In this document: piece after piece, positions 35,902-45,233 of the stretch
Position numbering within the stretch: position 1 is the first letter of the stretch
Layout of the letters: each line of letters opens with the position of its first letter
Origin: Pseudomonadota bacterium
GTDB lineage: Bacteria; Pseudomonadota; Gammaproteobacteria; Burkholderiales; Burkholderiaceae_B
Direction: 5' to 3'
Length of the DNA stretch: 64,000 nt
Assembly: GCA_023423975.1 (NCBI GenBank)
Contig: JAFAEO010000084.1
Location: 124,001 to 188,000, forward strand
Made by a program: the position numbers and the translations under genes
The notes under the pieces: model-generated
Told to the model about the DNA's origin: nothing
Seen by the model: the letters and a program-made list of their open reading frames with translations, nothing else
Databases searched by the model: none

Positions 35902-36822
35902 ATGAATAAAACAATCTTCGGCGCGGTCATCTTTGTTATTGCCGCATTTCTTTTTTCTTCATCGGTGTATACCGTGAGTGAACGCAATACAGCCCTGGTG
36001 TTTAAGCTGGGCCAATGGAAACGCACGGTCTCCGAGCCCGGGCTGCACTTCAAGTGGCCTGCGCCACTGGAAACCGTGGTCAAGCTCGATAAGCGCATCC
36101 AGACCATTGAGTCGGGCGATGCAGAACGCATCCAGACTTCTGAAAAGAAGAACCTGATCATCGACTCCTACGTCAAATGGCGCATTATTGATCCGCTGCG
36201 TTATTACATTTCTTTCGGCAATCAGCTTGATGCCGCTCAAAACCGGTTGGGTGCACAAATTCGCGATGCATTGAACGCCTCTGTCAATACGCGTACCGTT
36301 CGTGATGTGATCTCGCAGGAGCGTCACGTGGTCATGGACGAAATCGTGAGAAACGTTGAACAGCGCGCCAAGCCGCTGGGAATCGAGGTCGTTGATGTCC
36401 GGCTCAAGCGCATCGAGTTTTCACCCGAGGTGTCCGAGTCCGTATATGCCAGGATGCAGGCCGAGCGTAAGGAAGAAGCCAACAGCCTGCGCGCTAATGG
36501 TGCGGCCGACAAGGAGCGCATTCAGGCTGAGGCCGATCGCCGGGTGCGTATCGAACTGGCCGAGGCTGACGCCAAGGCAGAAGTGCTGCGCGGGCAGGGC
36601 GATGCCGAAGCGGCCGAGATTTACGCGGCAGCCTACGGCAAGGATCCTGCATTCTTCAGCTTCTACAACAGTATGGACGCGTATCGCAGCGCCTTTAGCA
36701 CCCGCAACGATTTGCTGGTTGTTGATCCGGCCTCCGATTTCTTTCGTTATTTCAACCAGTCTGGCATCAGCGGACCGGCTGCGCCTTCAGGCGGAGCGCG
36801 TGCACCGCTACCGGTACAATAA
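35902..36822 (+). CDS. hflC: FtsH regulator subunit HflC
   Basis: This is the 306-residue HflC partner of HflK. An N-terminal signal-anchor helix (residues 5-24) is followed by the SPFH domain and a long charged coiled coil (QAERKEEANSLRANGAADKE), then the conserved AAAYGKDPAFFSFYNSM segment. It begins 11 bases after hflK with a GAGGA site. Confidence 0.95.
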   Translation: MNKTIFGAVIFVIAAFLFSSSVYTVSERNTALVFKLGQWKRTVSEPGLHFKWPAPLETVVKLDKRIQTIESGDAERIQTSEKKNLIIDSYVKWRIIDPLRYYISFGNQLDAAQNRLGAQIRDALNASVNTRTVRDVISQERHVVMDEIVRNVEQRAKPLGIEVVDVRLKRIEFSPEVSESVYARMQAERKEEANSLRANGAADKERIQAEADRRVRIELAEADAKAEVLRGQGDAEAAEIYAAAYGKDPAFFSFYNSMDAYRSAFSTRNDLLVVDPASDFFRYFNQSGISGPAAPSGGARAPLPVQ

Positions 36823-36847
36823 TTCGCAAAAGAACCATTTGCGCGAC

Positions 36848-36876
36848 TTACAGCTAATTAAAGAGTACAATATACT
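36848..36876 (+). promoter_or_regulatory. Candidate sigma70 promoter upstream of hisZ
   Basis: TTACAG (36848-36853) and TATACT (36871-36876) are separated by 17 bases. The element lies 86 bases upstream of hisZ, but the hairpin at 36900-36939 would be in the leader. Confidence 0.35.
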
Positions 36877-36899
36877 GTAAGTTTTAAGTCACTTTTATC

Positions 36900-36939
36900 A
36901 ATGCGATTCGGCTGCTTACGCAACCGGATCGCATTTTTG
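36900..36939 (+). terminator. Rho-independent terminator after hflC
   Basis: A 12-bp stem with one U-G pair (36900-36911 with 36924-36935) is followed by TTTGTTTG. It could end the hflX-hflK-hflC transcript or attenuate the hisZ-purA unit. Confidence 0.7.
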
Positions 36940-36961
36940 TTTGGTTTCTCCATTTTCGGAC

Positions 36962-38125
36962 ATGACGACAAGCAACTGGTTACTCCCTGAACATCTATCC
37001 GATATTCTGCCCGCAGAAGCGCGTCGAATCGAAGAGCTGCGTCGTGCGATGCTGGATCTGTATCGAAACTGCGGTTTTGAGCTGGTCGCACCGCCGCTGG
37101 TTGAATATACCGACTCGCTATTCGTTGGTAACAGCCACGACCTTAAGCTGCAAACCAATAAATTGGTGGATCAGCTCTCGGGCCGCACCATGGGCGTGCG
37201 TGCCGACATGACTTCGCAGGTTGCGCGTATTGATGCGCATTTGCTCAATCGTGAAGGAGTGGCCCGGCTTTGTTACTGTGGCAGCGTGCTGCATGCGCGT
37301 CCTTCTGGTTTGCTGGCCGACCGAGAGTTGCTGCAGATTGGCGCCGAAATTTATGGCTACGCCGGTTACGAGGCGGATTTGCAGATTATCCAGCTGGCGC
37401 TGGACAGCCTTGCGCTGGCGGGAATAGAAAATGCCAGTCTGGACCTGAATCATCCGGGGGTATCGCGCGCGCTGATCGAAGCCGCAGGCTTGCAGGATCA
37501 GGCTGGCGACGTGCTGTCGCTGCTCAAGGAAAAAGATGTCCCCGGGTTGCGGCAGCTATTTGAAGCCACTTCCGGGGTGCCCGACGATATTGCTGCTGCG
37601 CTGATCCGCCTGCCGTCGCTGTATGGCGATATAGCGGTGCTGGACGAAGCGGCTTCTGCCTTGCCCGACCTGCCGGGCATCCGTGCCGCACTGCAAGCAT
37701 TGCGTACGCTGGTGGATGCCCTGGATGTGACTGCTGTCGGAATCGATCTGGCCGACGTCAAGGGCTATGATTATCACTCCGGCGTCAGTTTTGCGATTTT
37801 TGGCCGGGGCTGGCCCGATGCCATTGTTCGCGGCGGCCGGTACGACAATGCCGGCACCTCTTTCGGGCGGGCGCGTGCTGCGACCGGCTTCAGTCTGGAT
37901 CTGCGCAAGGTATCTGCCGGCTTGGCGCCGGCCGAACCGTCCCGGGCTGTGCGTGCGCCATGGGGTTCGGACCCTGCACTGGGCGAAAAAATTCGCCAGC
38001 TTCGGCAGGATGGTAATGTAGTGGTTCAGTTTTTTCCGGGCACCACGCAAAGTATTGATGAATTTGTTTTCGACCGTGAGCTGGTTTGCGACAACGGTCA
38101 ATGGGTGCTGAAAAGTACCAACTAA
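36962..38125 (+). CDS. hisZ: ATP phosphoribosyltransferase regulatory subunit HisZ
   Basis: HisZ is a catalytically inactive HisRS paralogue that activates short-form HisG in the first step of histidine synthesis. The 387-residue protein resembles the class II catalytic fold (WLLPEHLSDILPAEARRIEEL at the start; YDYHSGVSFAIFG in place of the HisS RGLDYY motif) and lacks the anticodon-binding domain. Its place between hflC and purA is standard in Burkholderiales. HisG is elsewhere. Confidence 0.94.
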   Translation: MTTSNWLLPEHLSDILPAEARRIEELRRAMLDLYRNCGFELVAPPLVEYTDSLFVGNSHDLKLQTNKLVDQLSGRTMGVRADMTSQVARIDAHLLNREGVARLCYCGSVLHARPSGLLADRELLQIGAEIYGYAGYEADLQIIQLALDSLALAGIENASLDLNHPGVSRALIEAAGLQDQAGDVLSLLKEKDVPGLRQLFEATSGVPDDIAAALIRLPSLYGDIAVLDEAASALPDLPGIRAALQALRTLVDALDVTAVGIDLADVKGYDYHSGVSFAIFGRGWPDAIVRGGRYDNAGTSFGRARAATGFSLDLRKVSAGLAPAEPSRAVRAPWGSDPALGEKIRQLRQDGNVVVQFFPGTTQSIDEFVFDRELVCDNGQWVLKSTN

Positions 38126-38184
38126 TCGGGTCCTGCTGATTTGTTCGGCAGGAATAAGATGAACTTTTGTACAAAGTCACTTTT

Positions 38185-39489
38185 ATGAGCAAGAACGTAG
38201 TGGTAATTGGCACCCAATGGGGTGACGAAGGCAAGGGAAAGATCGTTGACTGGCTGGCCGAGTCAGCGCAGGGTGTTGTGCGCTTTCAGGGTGGTCACAA
38301 TGCCGGTCATACTCTCTGGATCAATGGCAAGCGTACCGTCCTGCGGCTCATACCGTCAGGCATTATGCACCCTCATGCTATTTGCTATATCGGCAACGGC
38401 GTGGTGCTGTCGCCCGAAGCGCTGCTCAAGGAAATTGAAGAGCTTGAAGCGGCCGGCCTGGATGTGCGCAGTCGCTTGCGTATTTCCGAAGCGTGCCCGC
38501 TGATCCTGCCATACCATGTGGCGGTAGATCAGGCCCGTGAAGCCCGCAAGGGTGAAAACAAGATCGGCACGACCGGGCGTGGCATCGGCCCCGCTTATGA
38601 AGACAAGGTGGCACGCCGCGCCCTGCGCGTACAGGATTTGTACGATCTTGATCTCTTTGATGAAAAACTCAAGGAAGTGCTGGAATACCATAACTTTATT
38701 CTGACCCAGTATCTGGGCGCCGAAGCGGTTTCCTTTGATGAAGTGAAAAATCAGGCGCTGGCACTGGCGCCGGTGATCAAGCCCATGGTGGCCGACGTTT
38801 CCGCTCTGCTGTACCAGGCGCAGAAAGAAGGGCAGCAACTGTTGTTCGAAGGCGCGCAGGGCGCGTTGCTGGACATAGACCATGGCACCTATCCCTTTGT
38901 TACCAGCAGCAACTGTATTGCCGGTGCGGCATCGGCAGGCGCCGGTGTGGGCCCACAACGCCTTAATTATGTATTGGGTATTACCAAGGCTTACACCACC
39001 CGTGTCGGCTCCGGTCCGTTCCCGACCGAACTAATGGACGAAGTCGGTGCGCGCATTGCCAAAGTAGGCAATGAATTTGGCGCGGTAACTGGGCGTCCCC
39101 GTCGTTGTGGCTGGTTTGATGGCGCCGCACTCAAGCGTTCGGTTATCATCAACGGTATCAGCGGTCTGTGCGTTACCAAGCTTGATGTACTGGACGGCCT
39201 GGAAAGCATTGGCCTGTGCACAGGATATATGCTGGACGGCAAGAAAATCGATTTGTTGCCATATGGCTACAAAGCGGTCGAAAGGGCCGAGCCTATTCTT
39301 GAGACGATGCCCGGCTGGACGGATTCCACAGTCGGCGTCAAGGAATACGATAAACTGCCGGAGAACGCACGTCGTTTCCTGACGCGTATCGAAGAAATCT
39401 GCGAAGTGCCGGTGGATATTATTTCTACCGGGCCGGACCGCATGGAAACCATTTTGCGTCGCCATCCGTTCCTGGACCAGCCAGACTGA
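38185..39489 (+). CDS. purA: Adenylosuccinate synthetase PurA
   Basis: PurA forms adenylosuccinate from IMP, aspartate and GTP. The 434-residue protein has the N-terminal P-loop GTQWGDEGKGK, the catalytic Asp and His (GGHNAGHT), the IMP-binding motif TTGRGIGPAYEDK and VGSGPFPTE. It starts 59 bases after hisZ and is followed 13 bases later by the phosphoribosyltransferase gene. Confidence 0.97.
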   Translation: MSKNVVVIGTQWGDEGKGKIVDWLAESAQGVVRFQGGHNAGHTLWINGKRTVLRLIPSGIMHPHAICYIGNGVVLSPEALLKEIEELEAAGLDVRSRLRISEACPLILPYHVAVDQAREARKGENKIGTTGRGIGPAYEDKVARRALRVQDLYDLDLFDEKLKEVLEYHNFILTQYLGAEAVSFDEVKNQALALAPVIKPMVADVSALLYQAQKEGQQLLFEGAQGALLDIDHGTYPFVTSSNCIAGAASAGAGVGPQRLNYVLGITKAYTTRVGSGPFPTELMDEVGARIAKVGNEFGAVTGRPRRCGWFDGAALKRSVIINGISGLCVTKLDVLDGLESIGLCTGYMLDGKKIDLLPYGYKAVERAEPILETMPGWTDSTVGVKEYDKLPENARRFLTRIEEICEVPVDIISTGPDRMETILRRHPFLDQPD

Positions 39490-39502
39490 AGGACAACAGA
39501 AC

Positions 39503-40045
39503 ATGAGTGCGCCAGAAAATTCTGACAAACATTTGTGGATCAGCTGGGATGAATATAACCGGCTGATCGAGCGACTTGCCCTGGTGGTGCATCAATCCGG
39601 CTGGAAATTCGACAAGATCCTGTGCCTGGCACGGGGCGGGGTACGGGTCGGCGATGTGCTGTCCCGTATTTTCGACGTGCCGCTGGGCATACTTGCCACC
39701 AGCAGCTATCGTGAAGCGGCCGGTACCGTGCAGGGCCAGCTGGATATTGCCAAATTCATTACCATCACTCGCGGCACGCTCGATGGCCGGGTGTTGCTGG
39801 TAGATGATATGGTTGACACCGGGCTGACCTTTGCCCGGGTCCAGGAGCACCTTGTTACGCAATATCCTGCCATTACCGAGCTGCGATCTGCGGTTTTGTG
39901 GTGGAAAGGCCACGCCAAGGCAGAACCCGATTATTACATCGAAAAGCTACCCACCAATCCGTGGATCCACCAACCGTTTGAAGATTACGACAGTTTGCGG
40001 CCCCATCAGCTGGAGGCTTGGGTAAGAAAAGGTACACAATCCTGA
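39503..40045 (+). CDS. Purine phosphoribosyltransferase-like protein
   Basis: This 180-residue type I phosphoribosyltransferase has the PRPP-binding loop VLLVDDMVDTGLT (residues 97-109) and a CLARGGVRVGDVLS segment typical of xanthine/guanine or hypoxanthine salvage enzymes. Its position right after purA supports a role in purine salvage, but the base specificity cannot be assigned from sequence alone. Confidence 0.88.
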   Translation: MSAPENSDKHLWISWDEYNRLIERLALVVHQSGWKFDKILCLARGGVRVGDVLSRIFDVPLGILATSSYREAAGTVQGQLDIAKFITITRGTLDGRVLLVDDMVDTGLTFARVQEHLVTQYPAITELRSAVLWWKGHAKAEPDYYIEKLPTNPWIHQPFEDYDSLRPHQLEAWVRKGTQS

Positions 40046-40114
40046 GCTTTTGTGCTAGAATCCTTGATTATCCAAGATTTTTTCTTCCAATTTTAAAGAA
40101 CACGCCTACAATTC

Positions 40115-40327
40115 ATGCCTAACGTACGCTTAAAAGAGAACGAGCCATTTGAAGCCGCACTTCGCCGCTTCAAACGCACTATCGAAAAAACCGGTCTGCT
40201 GACAGAACTGCGCTCACGCGAGTTCTACGAAAAACCAACAGCAGAGCGCAAACGCAAGCACGCTGCTGCGGTTAAACGTCACTACAAACGTATCCGTAGC
40301 CAGCAATTGCCTCCACGCATGTATTAA
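40115..40327 (+). CDS. rpsU: 30S ribosomal protein S21
   Basis: This is the 70-residue basic S21 protein, with the conserved MPNVRLKENEPFEAALRRFKR start and a Lys/Arg-rich tail. It is the first gene of the conserved rpsU-dnaG-rpoD macromolecular synthesis operon. The dnaG frame begins nine bases after its stop. Confidence 0.97.
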   Translation: MPNVRLKENEPFEAALRRFKRTIEKTGLLTELRSREFYEKPTAERKRKHAAAVKRHYKRIRSQQLPPRMY

Positions 40328-40336
40328 TGTGTACAG

Positions 40337-42205
40337 TTGATTCCTGACAGCTTTGTTCAGGACTTGCTGGCACGGGTCGACGTTGTCGATGTTGTTGGCA
40401 AGTACGTTCAACTTAGAAAGGGCGGAGCGAATTTACTCGGCCTTTGCCCCTTTCACAACGAAAAATCGCCTTCCTTTACCGTTAGTCCCACCAAACAGTT
40501 TTATCACTGCTTTGGCTGCGGTGCGCATGGTACTGCCATCACATTCCTTATGGAGCACACCGGGGCCTCGTTTCCCGAAGCGGTGCGGTCTCTTGCTGCG
40601 AATGTGGGTATGGTTGTGCCCGAAGAGCAGCGTAGCCCACAGCAACAGGTGCGTGCGCGCGAACAAAAGGCGGAAGTCAATCGGCACCAGCAGGTACTTG
40701 AGAAAGCCCAGGCACGTTATTTGGCGCTGCTCAGGGAAAGCCAGGACGCCATTGCCTACCTCAAGCAACGGGGCATTACCGGCAAGACCGCCAAGCTTTT
40801 CGGGCTGGGTTGGTCTGGCCATGATCGCAGCGGTCTAAAACAGGTTTTTGATAACTACGATGACCCGTTGCTCACCGAAGCTGGCCTGGTAATTGAGTCC
40901 GATGACGGCAGGCGCTATGACCGTTTCCGTGAACGGATCATGTTTCCCATCATTAATGCGAAGGGTAATCTGATCGGCTTTGGTGGCCGGATTATTGGCA
41001 AGGGCGAGCCCAAATACCTGAATTCTCCGGAAACCCCGGTATTTAACAAGGGTCAGGAGCTGTACGGCCTGTGGGAAAATCGCCAGGGTATCCGGCAAGA
41101 AGGCTGTGTGCTTGTTGTTGAGGGTTACATGGACGTGGTGGGTCTGGCGCAGCAGGGTATCAGCTTTGCAGTGGCTACGCTGGGTACGGCAACCACGCCA
41201 ACCCATATTCAGAAATTGCTGCGAACCAGCGATCGCATCGTTTTCAGCTTTGATGGCGATGGTGCCGGCCGCCGTGCAGCCTGGAAAGCCTTGAATGTGT
41301 GCTTGCCATTCTTGCGTGACGATATCTCCTTACGATTCCTGTTTCTGCCCAATGAACACGATCCTGACTCCTTTGTGCGCGATCTGGGCCCGGAAGCGTT
41401 TCGCAAGGAGCTTGCGCAGTCCCGCGTGCTGTCCACCTTCCTGCTTGAAGAACTGGCTTCGCGCCATAATCTGAGCGAAGCAGAGGGCAGGGCAGCCTGC
41501 CTGCATGAGGCCCGGCCCCTGATCTCGGCTATCCCGGCTTCGGGTATTCGGACGCAAATCGAGAATGACTTTGCCAAACTGGTGTCGCTGACCTCTGCTG
41601 AGTTGCTAACCGATCTGGCTCGTTTTGAAGAAGCGGCGCAAAAGCGTCAGGAGTGGCAAAAAACGCTGCCCGAAGCGCCTGCCAAAAACCAGGGCGCAGC
41701 TCAGGATGGCTCTCCATTTGATACAGCGCCAGCCTCGTTTGAGCCCAAGCCATCTGCCCGTTTTGGGCGTGCAGGCACCCGTCGAGGTGGTCGCCAGGTA
41801 ACGCCGCTGGCCCGCAGGCTCATCAAGTTGCTGGCCTCCAATCTGGAGCTGGTTCATAAAATAACCGACCAGCAGCTTGAAGTTTTGGGGTTCAGCCCCC
41901 AGTTTGCTTATGTAAGGGAATTTATTGCATTTGCCCAGACCACTCAGGCAACACATCTTGCGGCGCTCATACAACGCGCCGAACCCGGCTCCGAAATAGC
42001 CAATATGCTGACTGGTCTGACAATTGACTCTTTTGATGAGGATGCCTTACCCGACCCTGCCGCAGAGTGGAATGATGCACTGCGCAAAATTGAATTCGAA
42101 CGCCTGAACCAGGATAAGGAAAATCTGGTTGCCGGCGGCTTGAAGACAGCAGCGGATCGCGAACGATACCAGGCCATCAATGCCCGTATCAGATTGTTAA
42201 AATAA
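40337..42205 (+). CDS. dnaG: DNA primase DnaG
   Basis: DnaG makes RNA primers for replication. The 622-residue protein has the zinc-binding domain (C37, H40, C58, C61), the TOPRIM catalytic domain with VVEGYMDVVGLAQ and the FDGDGAGR Asp motif, and a C-terminal DnaB-binding domain. It starts at TTG, the only start codon between the rpsU stop and the conserved PDSFVQDLL sequence. The weak start would keep primase scarce, as is usual in this operon. Confidence 0.95.
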   Translation: MIPDSFVQDLLARVDVVDVVGKYVQLRKGGANLLGLCPFHNEKSPSFTVSPTKQFYHCFGCGAHGTAITFLMEHTGASFPEAVRSLAANVGMVVPEEQRSPQQQVRAREQKAEVNRHQQVLEKAQARYLALLRESQDAIAYLKQRGITGKTAKLFGLGWSGHDRSGLKQVFDNYDDPLLTEAGLVIESDDGRRYDRFRERIMFPIINAKGNLIGFGGRIIGKGEPKYLNSPETPVFNKGQELYGLWENRQGIRQEGCVLVVEGYMDVVGLAQQGISFAVATLGTATTPTHIQKLLRTSDRIVFSFDGDGAGRRAAWKALNVCLPFLRDDISLRFLFLPNEHDPDSFVRDLGPEAFRKELAQSRVLSTFLLEELASRHNLSEAEGRAACLHEARPLISAIPASGIRTQIENDFAKLVSLTSAELLTDLARFEEAAQKRQEWQKTLPEAPAKNQGAAQDGSPFDTAPASFEPKPSARFGRAGTRRGGRQVTPLARRLIKLLASNLELVHKITDQQLEVLGFSPQFAYVREFIAFAQTTQATHLAALIQRAEPGSEIANMLTGLTIDSFDEDALPDPAAEWNDALRKIEFERLNQDKENLVAGGLKTAADRERYQAINARIRLLK

Positions 42206-42226
42206 GGGTTTTATAAATTACTCGTG

Positions 42227-42232
42227 TATAAT
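42227..42232 (+). promoter_or_regulatory. Possible -10 element of an rpoD promoter
   Basis: A consensus TATAAT lies in the 157-base dnaG-rpoD gap, but no good -35 sits at the right distance. Internal promoters in front of rpoD are common in this operon. Confidence 0.3.
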
Positions 42233-42362
42233 GTAAAGTTTGCTCGTCTCTATATATGCGCCTCCTTTTGCTGCTTAAATAAAAAATAACAAGCAGCGAA
42301 GCAGTGCGTGGTTTTGTTGTTTTTGTTTTGTTTGTGTTGATCTGAGATTGCCGGAACTGACT

Positions 42363-44858
42363 ATGACCAAATCCAGTAGTAAACCAACTCCTTCCAAGAC
42401 AGCAGTTAAGAAAGTGACCGCAAAGTCTTCTTCGAAAACCACAGCACCAGCCAGTTCTGCCTTGAAAAAAGGCAAAACGGTGCCAGCAGAGACCAAGGCA
42501 AGTCCTTCAGTGAAAAAAACGGCGGCTTCAGGCAAAGTCAGTAAGGCCGCCAAACCGGAAATGAATGTGAAAGATACTGCTGCAAAAGTAACCAAGTCAG
42601 CGCCTTCGGCTAAACCCGGGACAAAGGCACCGGCCAGCAAAACGGCGACAGCTGCGCAGGCCGAAGCCAAAACTGTAAAAACAGTTGCTGCCCAGGCGGG
42701 CGCCAAAACGGCATCGGCCCGTCCTGCTGTTAAAAAGGCCCCGGTCAAAACCGCTGCGTCTAAAACAGCGCAGGCAAAAGCTGACGTGGATGACACGGAC
42801 TTCGATTTGGACGACACCGATCTGGATCAGGAAAAAGCCGGTAAACGCAAGCCCAAGGTAGGAACAGGCCGCAAGCCTGGTCGTCCGTCAAAGAACAAAA
42901 GTAATGACGAAGATGACGAATTCCTCGAATCCGAAGACGGCGAAGTAGAAGAGGTACCAGATTTCAAACCGGCCAAACGCGGTAAACGTGGTGCGAAAGA
43001 TGCCAAAGAGGTATCAAGTCGCGGCCCGGTCTCGCCTGAAGAACAGGAAGCACGCCGTAATCGTCTTAAACTGCTCATCAAACTGGGCAAGGAACGGGGC
43101 TACCTCACCTATGGCGAAATCAATGACCATCTTCCCGATGATCTGGTAGATGCAGAGGCCATTGACGGCATCATCAGCACCTTCAGCGATATGGGTATCT
43201 CCGTCTACGACCAGGCGCCCGACGCAGAAGCGTTGCTGCTAAGCGACAATGCGCCCGTAGCGTCATCCGACGACGATGTAGAAGACGAAGCCGAAGCTGC
43301 GCTCACCACGGTGGATTCCGACTTTGGCCGTACCACTGACCCTGTCCGCATGTATATGCGCGAAATGGGTACGGTCGAGCTACTGACGCGTGAAGGCGAG
43401 ATTGAAATTGCCAAGCGTATCGAGGAAGGCCTCAAGCACATGGTCATGGCCATTGCTGCCTGCCCCACTACAATTCAGGAAATCCTGAACCACATCCAGC
43501 GTGTTCGCGATGGTCAGGCCCAGATTGATGAAATCGTTGATGGCTTGGTCACTGAAGATGGCGAAGAATACGCTGGTTCAGGCGTGCAGGAAGAAGACGA
43601 AGGCGATGACGGCCCGGCCGGCGGCATGAGCAGCAAGCAGCTGGAAATGCTGCGTCAACAGGCGTTGGAAAAATTCGATTCCGTTGAAAAATGGTTCGGT
43701 AAAATGCGCAGCGTTTACGAGCAGGGTGGCTACCGTACCCCCGATTACATTCGCTCTCAGGAAGCCATTCTTGAGGAACTGATGGGCGTGCGCTTTACAG
43801 CCAAAATGGTTGAGCGCCTTGCAGACACGCTGCGTAATCAGGTTGAGGAAGTACGGCAGCTGGAACGCGCCATCCTGCACACCTGCGTCGACCGTGTCGG
43901 CATGCCGCGCTCTTACTTCATCAAAGTATTCCCCGGTCAGGAAACCAATCTGAACTGGGTGCAGGACGAAGTGAACAAGAACGCTGCCTACGCAGAAACG
44001 CTAGAGCGCTCCATTCCTGATATCCATGAAATTCAGCAAAAACTGATAGACCTGGAAAATACCGTTGTTCTGCCTCTCAAAGATCTGAAAGACGTGAACA
44101 AACGCATGGTCACCGGTGAAGCCAAGGCCAAGAAAGCTAAACGCGAAATGATCGAGGCCAACTTGCGGCTGGTTATTTCTATTGCCAAGAAATACACCAA
44201 CCGCGGCCTGCAGTTCCTTGATCTGATTCAGGAAGGCAATATAGGCCTGATGAAAGCCGTGGACAAGTTCGAATACCGTCGTGGCTACAAGTTTTCTACG
44301 TACGCCACATGGTGGATTCGTCAGGCCATTACGCGCTCGATTGCCGACCAGGCGCGCACGATCCGTATCCCGGTTCATATGATTGAAACCATCAATAAGA
44401 TGAACCGTATCAATCGTCAGATTCTGCAGGAAACAGGCACCGAGCCCGATCCGGCAACACTGGCGCAGAAAATGGATATGCCGGAAGAGAAGATCCGTAA
44501 AATCCTCAAAATCGCCAAAGAGCCCATTTCCATGGAAACGCCGATTGGTGATGATGATGATTCGCATCTGGGCGACTTCATCGAAGACAACGCCACGCTG
44601 GCGCCATCAGACAATGCGCTGTATGGCTCCATGCGCGATGCCTTCAAGGAAGTGCTCGACTCTCTGACGCCACGCGAAGCCAAAGTGCTGCGCATGCGTT
44701 TTGGTATCGGCATTAGTTCGGATCAGACGCTGGAAGAAGTGGGCAAACAGTTTGACGTGACCCGTGAGCGGATCCGTCAGATAGAAGCCAAGGCCCTGCG
44801 CAAGTTGCGTCATCCAAGCAGAGCTGATAAACTTAAAAGCTTTCTTGAAAACCAGTAA
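42363..44858 (+). CDS. rpoD: RNA polymerase sigma factor RpoD (sigma70)
   Basis: This is the primary sigma factor, 831 residues. The first 150 residues are a Lys/Ala/Ser-rich low-complexity extension, followed by an acidic stretch, region 1.1 (about 225-295), the non-conserved region, region 2 (YKFSTYATWWIRQAITRSIA for -10 recognition) and region 4.2 (TLEEVGKQFDVTRERIRQIE for -35 recognition). E. coli RpoD is 613 residues; the long basic N-terminus is common in Burkholderiales. It is the last gene of the rpsU-dnaG-rpoD operon. Confidence 0.97.
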   Translation: MTKSSSKPTPSKTAVKKVTAKSSSKTTAPASSALKKGKTVPAETKASPSVKKTAASGKVSKAAKPEMNVKDTAAKVTKSAPSAKPGTKAPASKTATAAQAEAKTVKTVAAQAGAKTASARPAVKKAPVKTAASKTAQAKADVDDTDFDLDDTDLDQEKAGKRKPKVGTGRKPGRPSKNKSNDEDDEFLESEDGEVEEVPDFKPAKRGKRGAKDAKEVSSRGPVSPEEQEARRNRLKLLIKLGKERGYLTYGEINDHLPDDLVDAEAIDGIISTFSDMGISVYDQAPDAEALLLSDNAPVASSDDDVEDEAEAALTTVDSDFGRTTDPVRMYMREMGTVELLTREGEIEIAKRIEEGLKHMVMAIAACPTTIQEILNHIQRVRDGQAQIDEIVDGLVTEDGEEYAGSGVQEEDEGDDGPAGGMSSKQLEMLRQQALEKFDSVEKWFGKMRSVYEQGGYRTPDYIRSQEAILEELMGVRFTAKMVERLADTLRNQVEEVRQLERAILHTCVDRVGMPRSYFIKVFPGQETNLNWVQDEVNKNAAYAETLERSIPDIHEIQQKLIDLENTVVLPLKDLKDVNKRMVTGEAKAKKAKREMIEANLRLVISIAKKYTNRGLQFLDLIQEGNIGLMKAVDKFEYRRGYKFSTYATWWIRQAITRSIADQARTIRIPVHMIETINKMNRINRQILQETGTEPDPATLAQKMDMPEEKIRKILKIAKEPISMETPIGDDDDSHLGDFIEDNATLAPSDNALYGSMRDAFKEVLDSLTPREAKVLRMRFGIGISSDQTLEEVGKQFDVTRERIRQIEAKALRKLRHPSRADKLKSFLENQ

Positions 44859-45015
44859 TTAAATTTGCCGGTGGCGCATGGGTGTTTGAAAAAATACTTG
44901 GTGTTGTATCGGTTAAATTTAAATGTGGTAAGCAGGAAAATAAGCCGGAAATTGGCCGCATTTGTCAGATGTTTTATACACGAGGTAGTCTGGCAGGCGG
45001 CCAAAATAATGGATG

Positions 45016-45092
45016 CCCCCTGTAGCTCAGTTGGTTAGAGCAGAGGACTCATAATCCTTTGGTCGCTGGTTCGAGTCCAGCCGGGGGGACCA
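45016..45092 (+). tRNA. tRNA with CAU anticodon (Ile2 or elongator Met)
   Basis: This 77-base cloverleaf has a fully paired acceptor stem (C1-G72, one U-G at 6-67), a D arm GCTCAGTTGGTTAGAGC, an anticodon loop CTCATAA with anticodon CAU, a T arm GCTGG-TTCGAGT-CCAGC and an encoded CCA end. The variable and T-arm sequence GGTCGCTGGTTC and the C4-G69, C5-G68 pairs resemble tRNA-Ile(CAU), whose C34 is changed to lysidine by TilS; elongator Met is the alternative. C1-G72 is unusual for either. Confidence 0.9.
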
Positions 45093-45118
45093 AAGAAAGC
45101 TTTTAGAATCAATAAATT

Positions 45119-45142
45119 AGCCGCTCATGTAGCGGCTTTTTT
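45119..45142 (+). terminator. Rho-independent terminator after the tRNA
   Basis: A perfect 7-bp stem (45119-45125 with 45131-45137) with a five-base loop is followed by a T run. It lies 26 bases after the tRNA. Confidence 0.85.
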
Positions 45143-45170
45143 GTTGTCTGAAATATCCAAAACCATGCTT

Positions 45171-45191
45171 ATATTTGCCACTGGCAAATAT
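45171..45191. repeat. 21-bp perfect palindrome between tRNA and prophage
   Basis: ATATTTGCCA and its complement flank a single base (10+1+10). A second inverted repeat (TCCAGTA/TACTGGA, 45191-45214) overlaps it by one base. The pair lies downstream of umuC on the minus strand and at the host-prophage boundary, so it may be a terminator or part of an attachment or recombination region. Confidence 0.45.
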
Positions 45192-45233
45192 CCAGTAGTC
45201 CATACAGTACTGGACAACCGGGTAAAATTTAGT

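Noticed and set aside
42363..42830. Histone H1-like Lys/Ala-rich sequence considered as a separate gene
   Set aside because: It is in frame with and continuous into rpoD; long basic N-termini are known for RpoD in this group.
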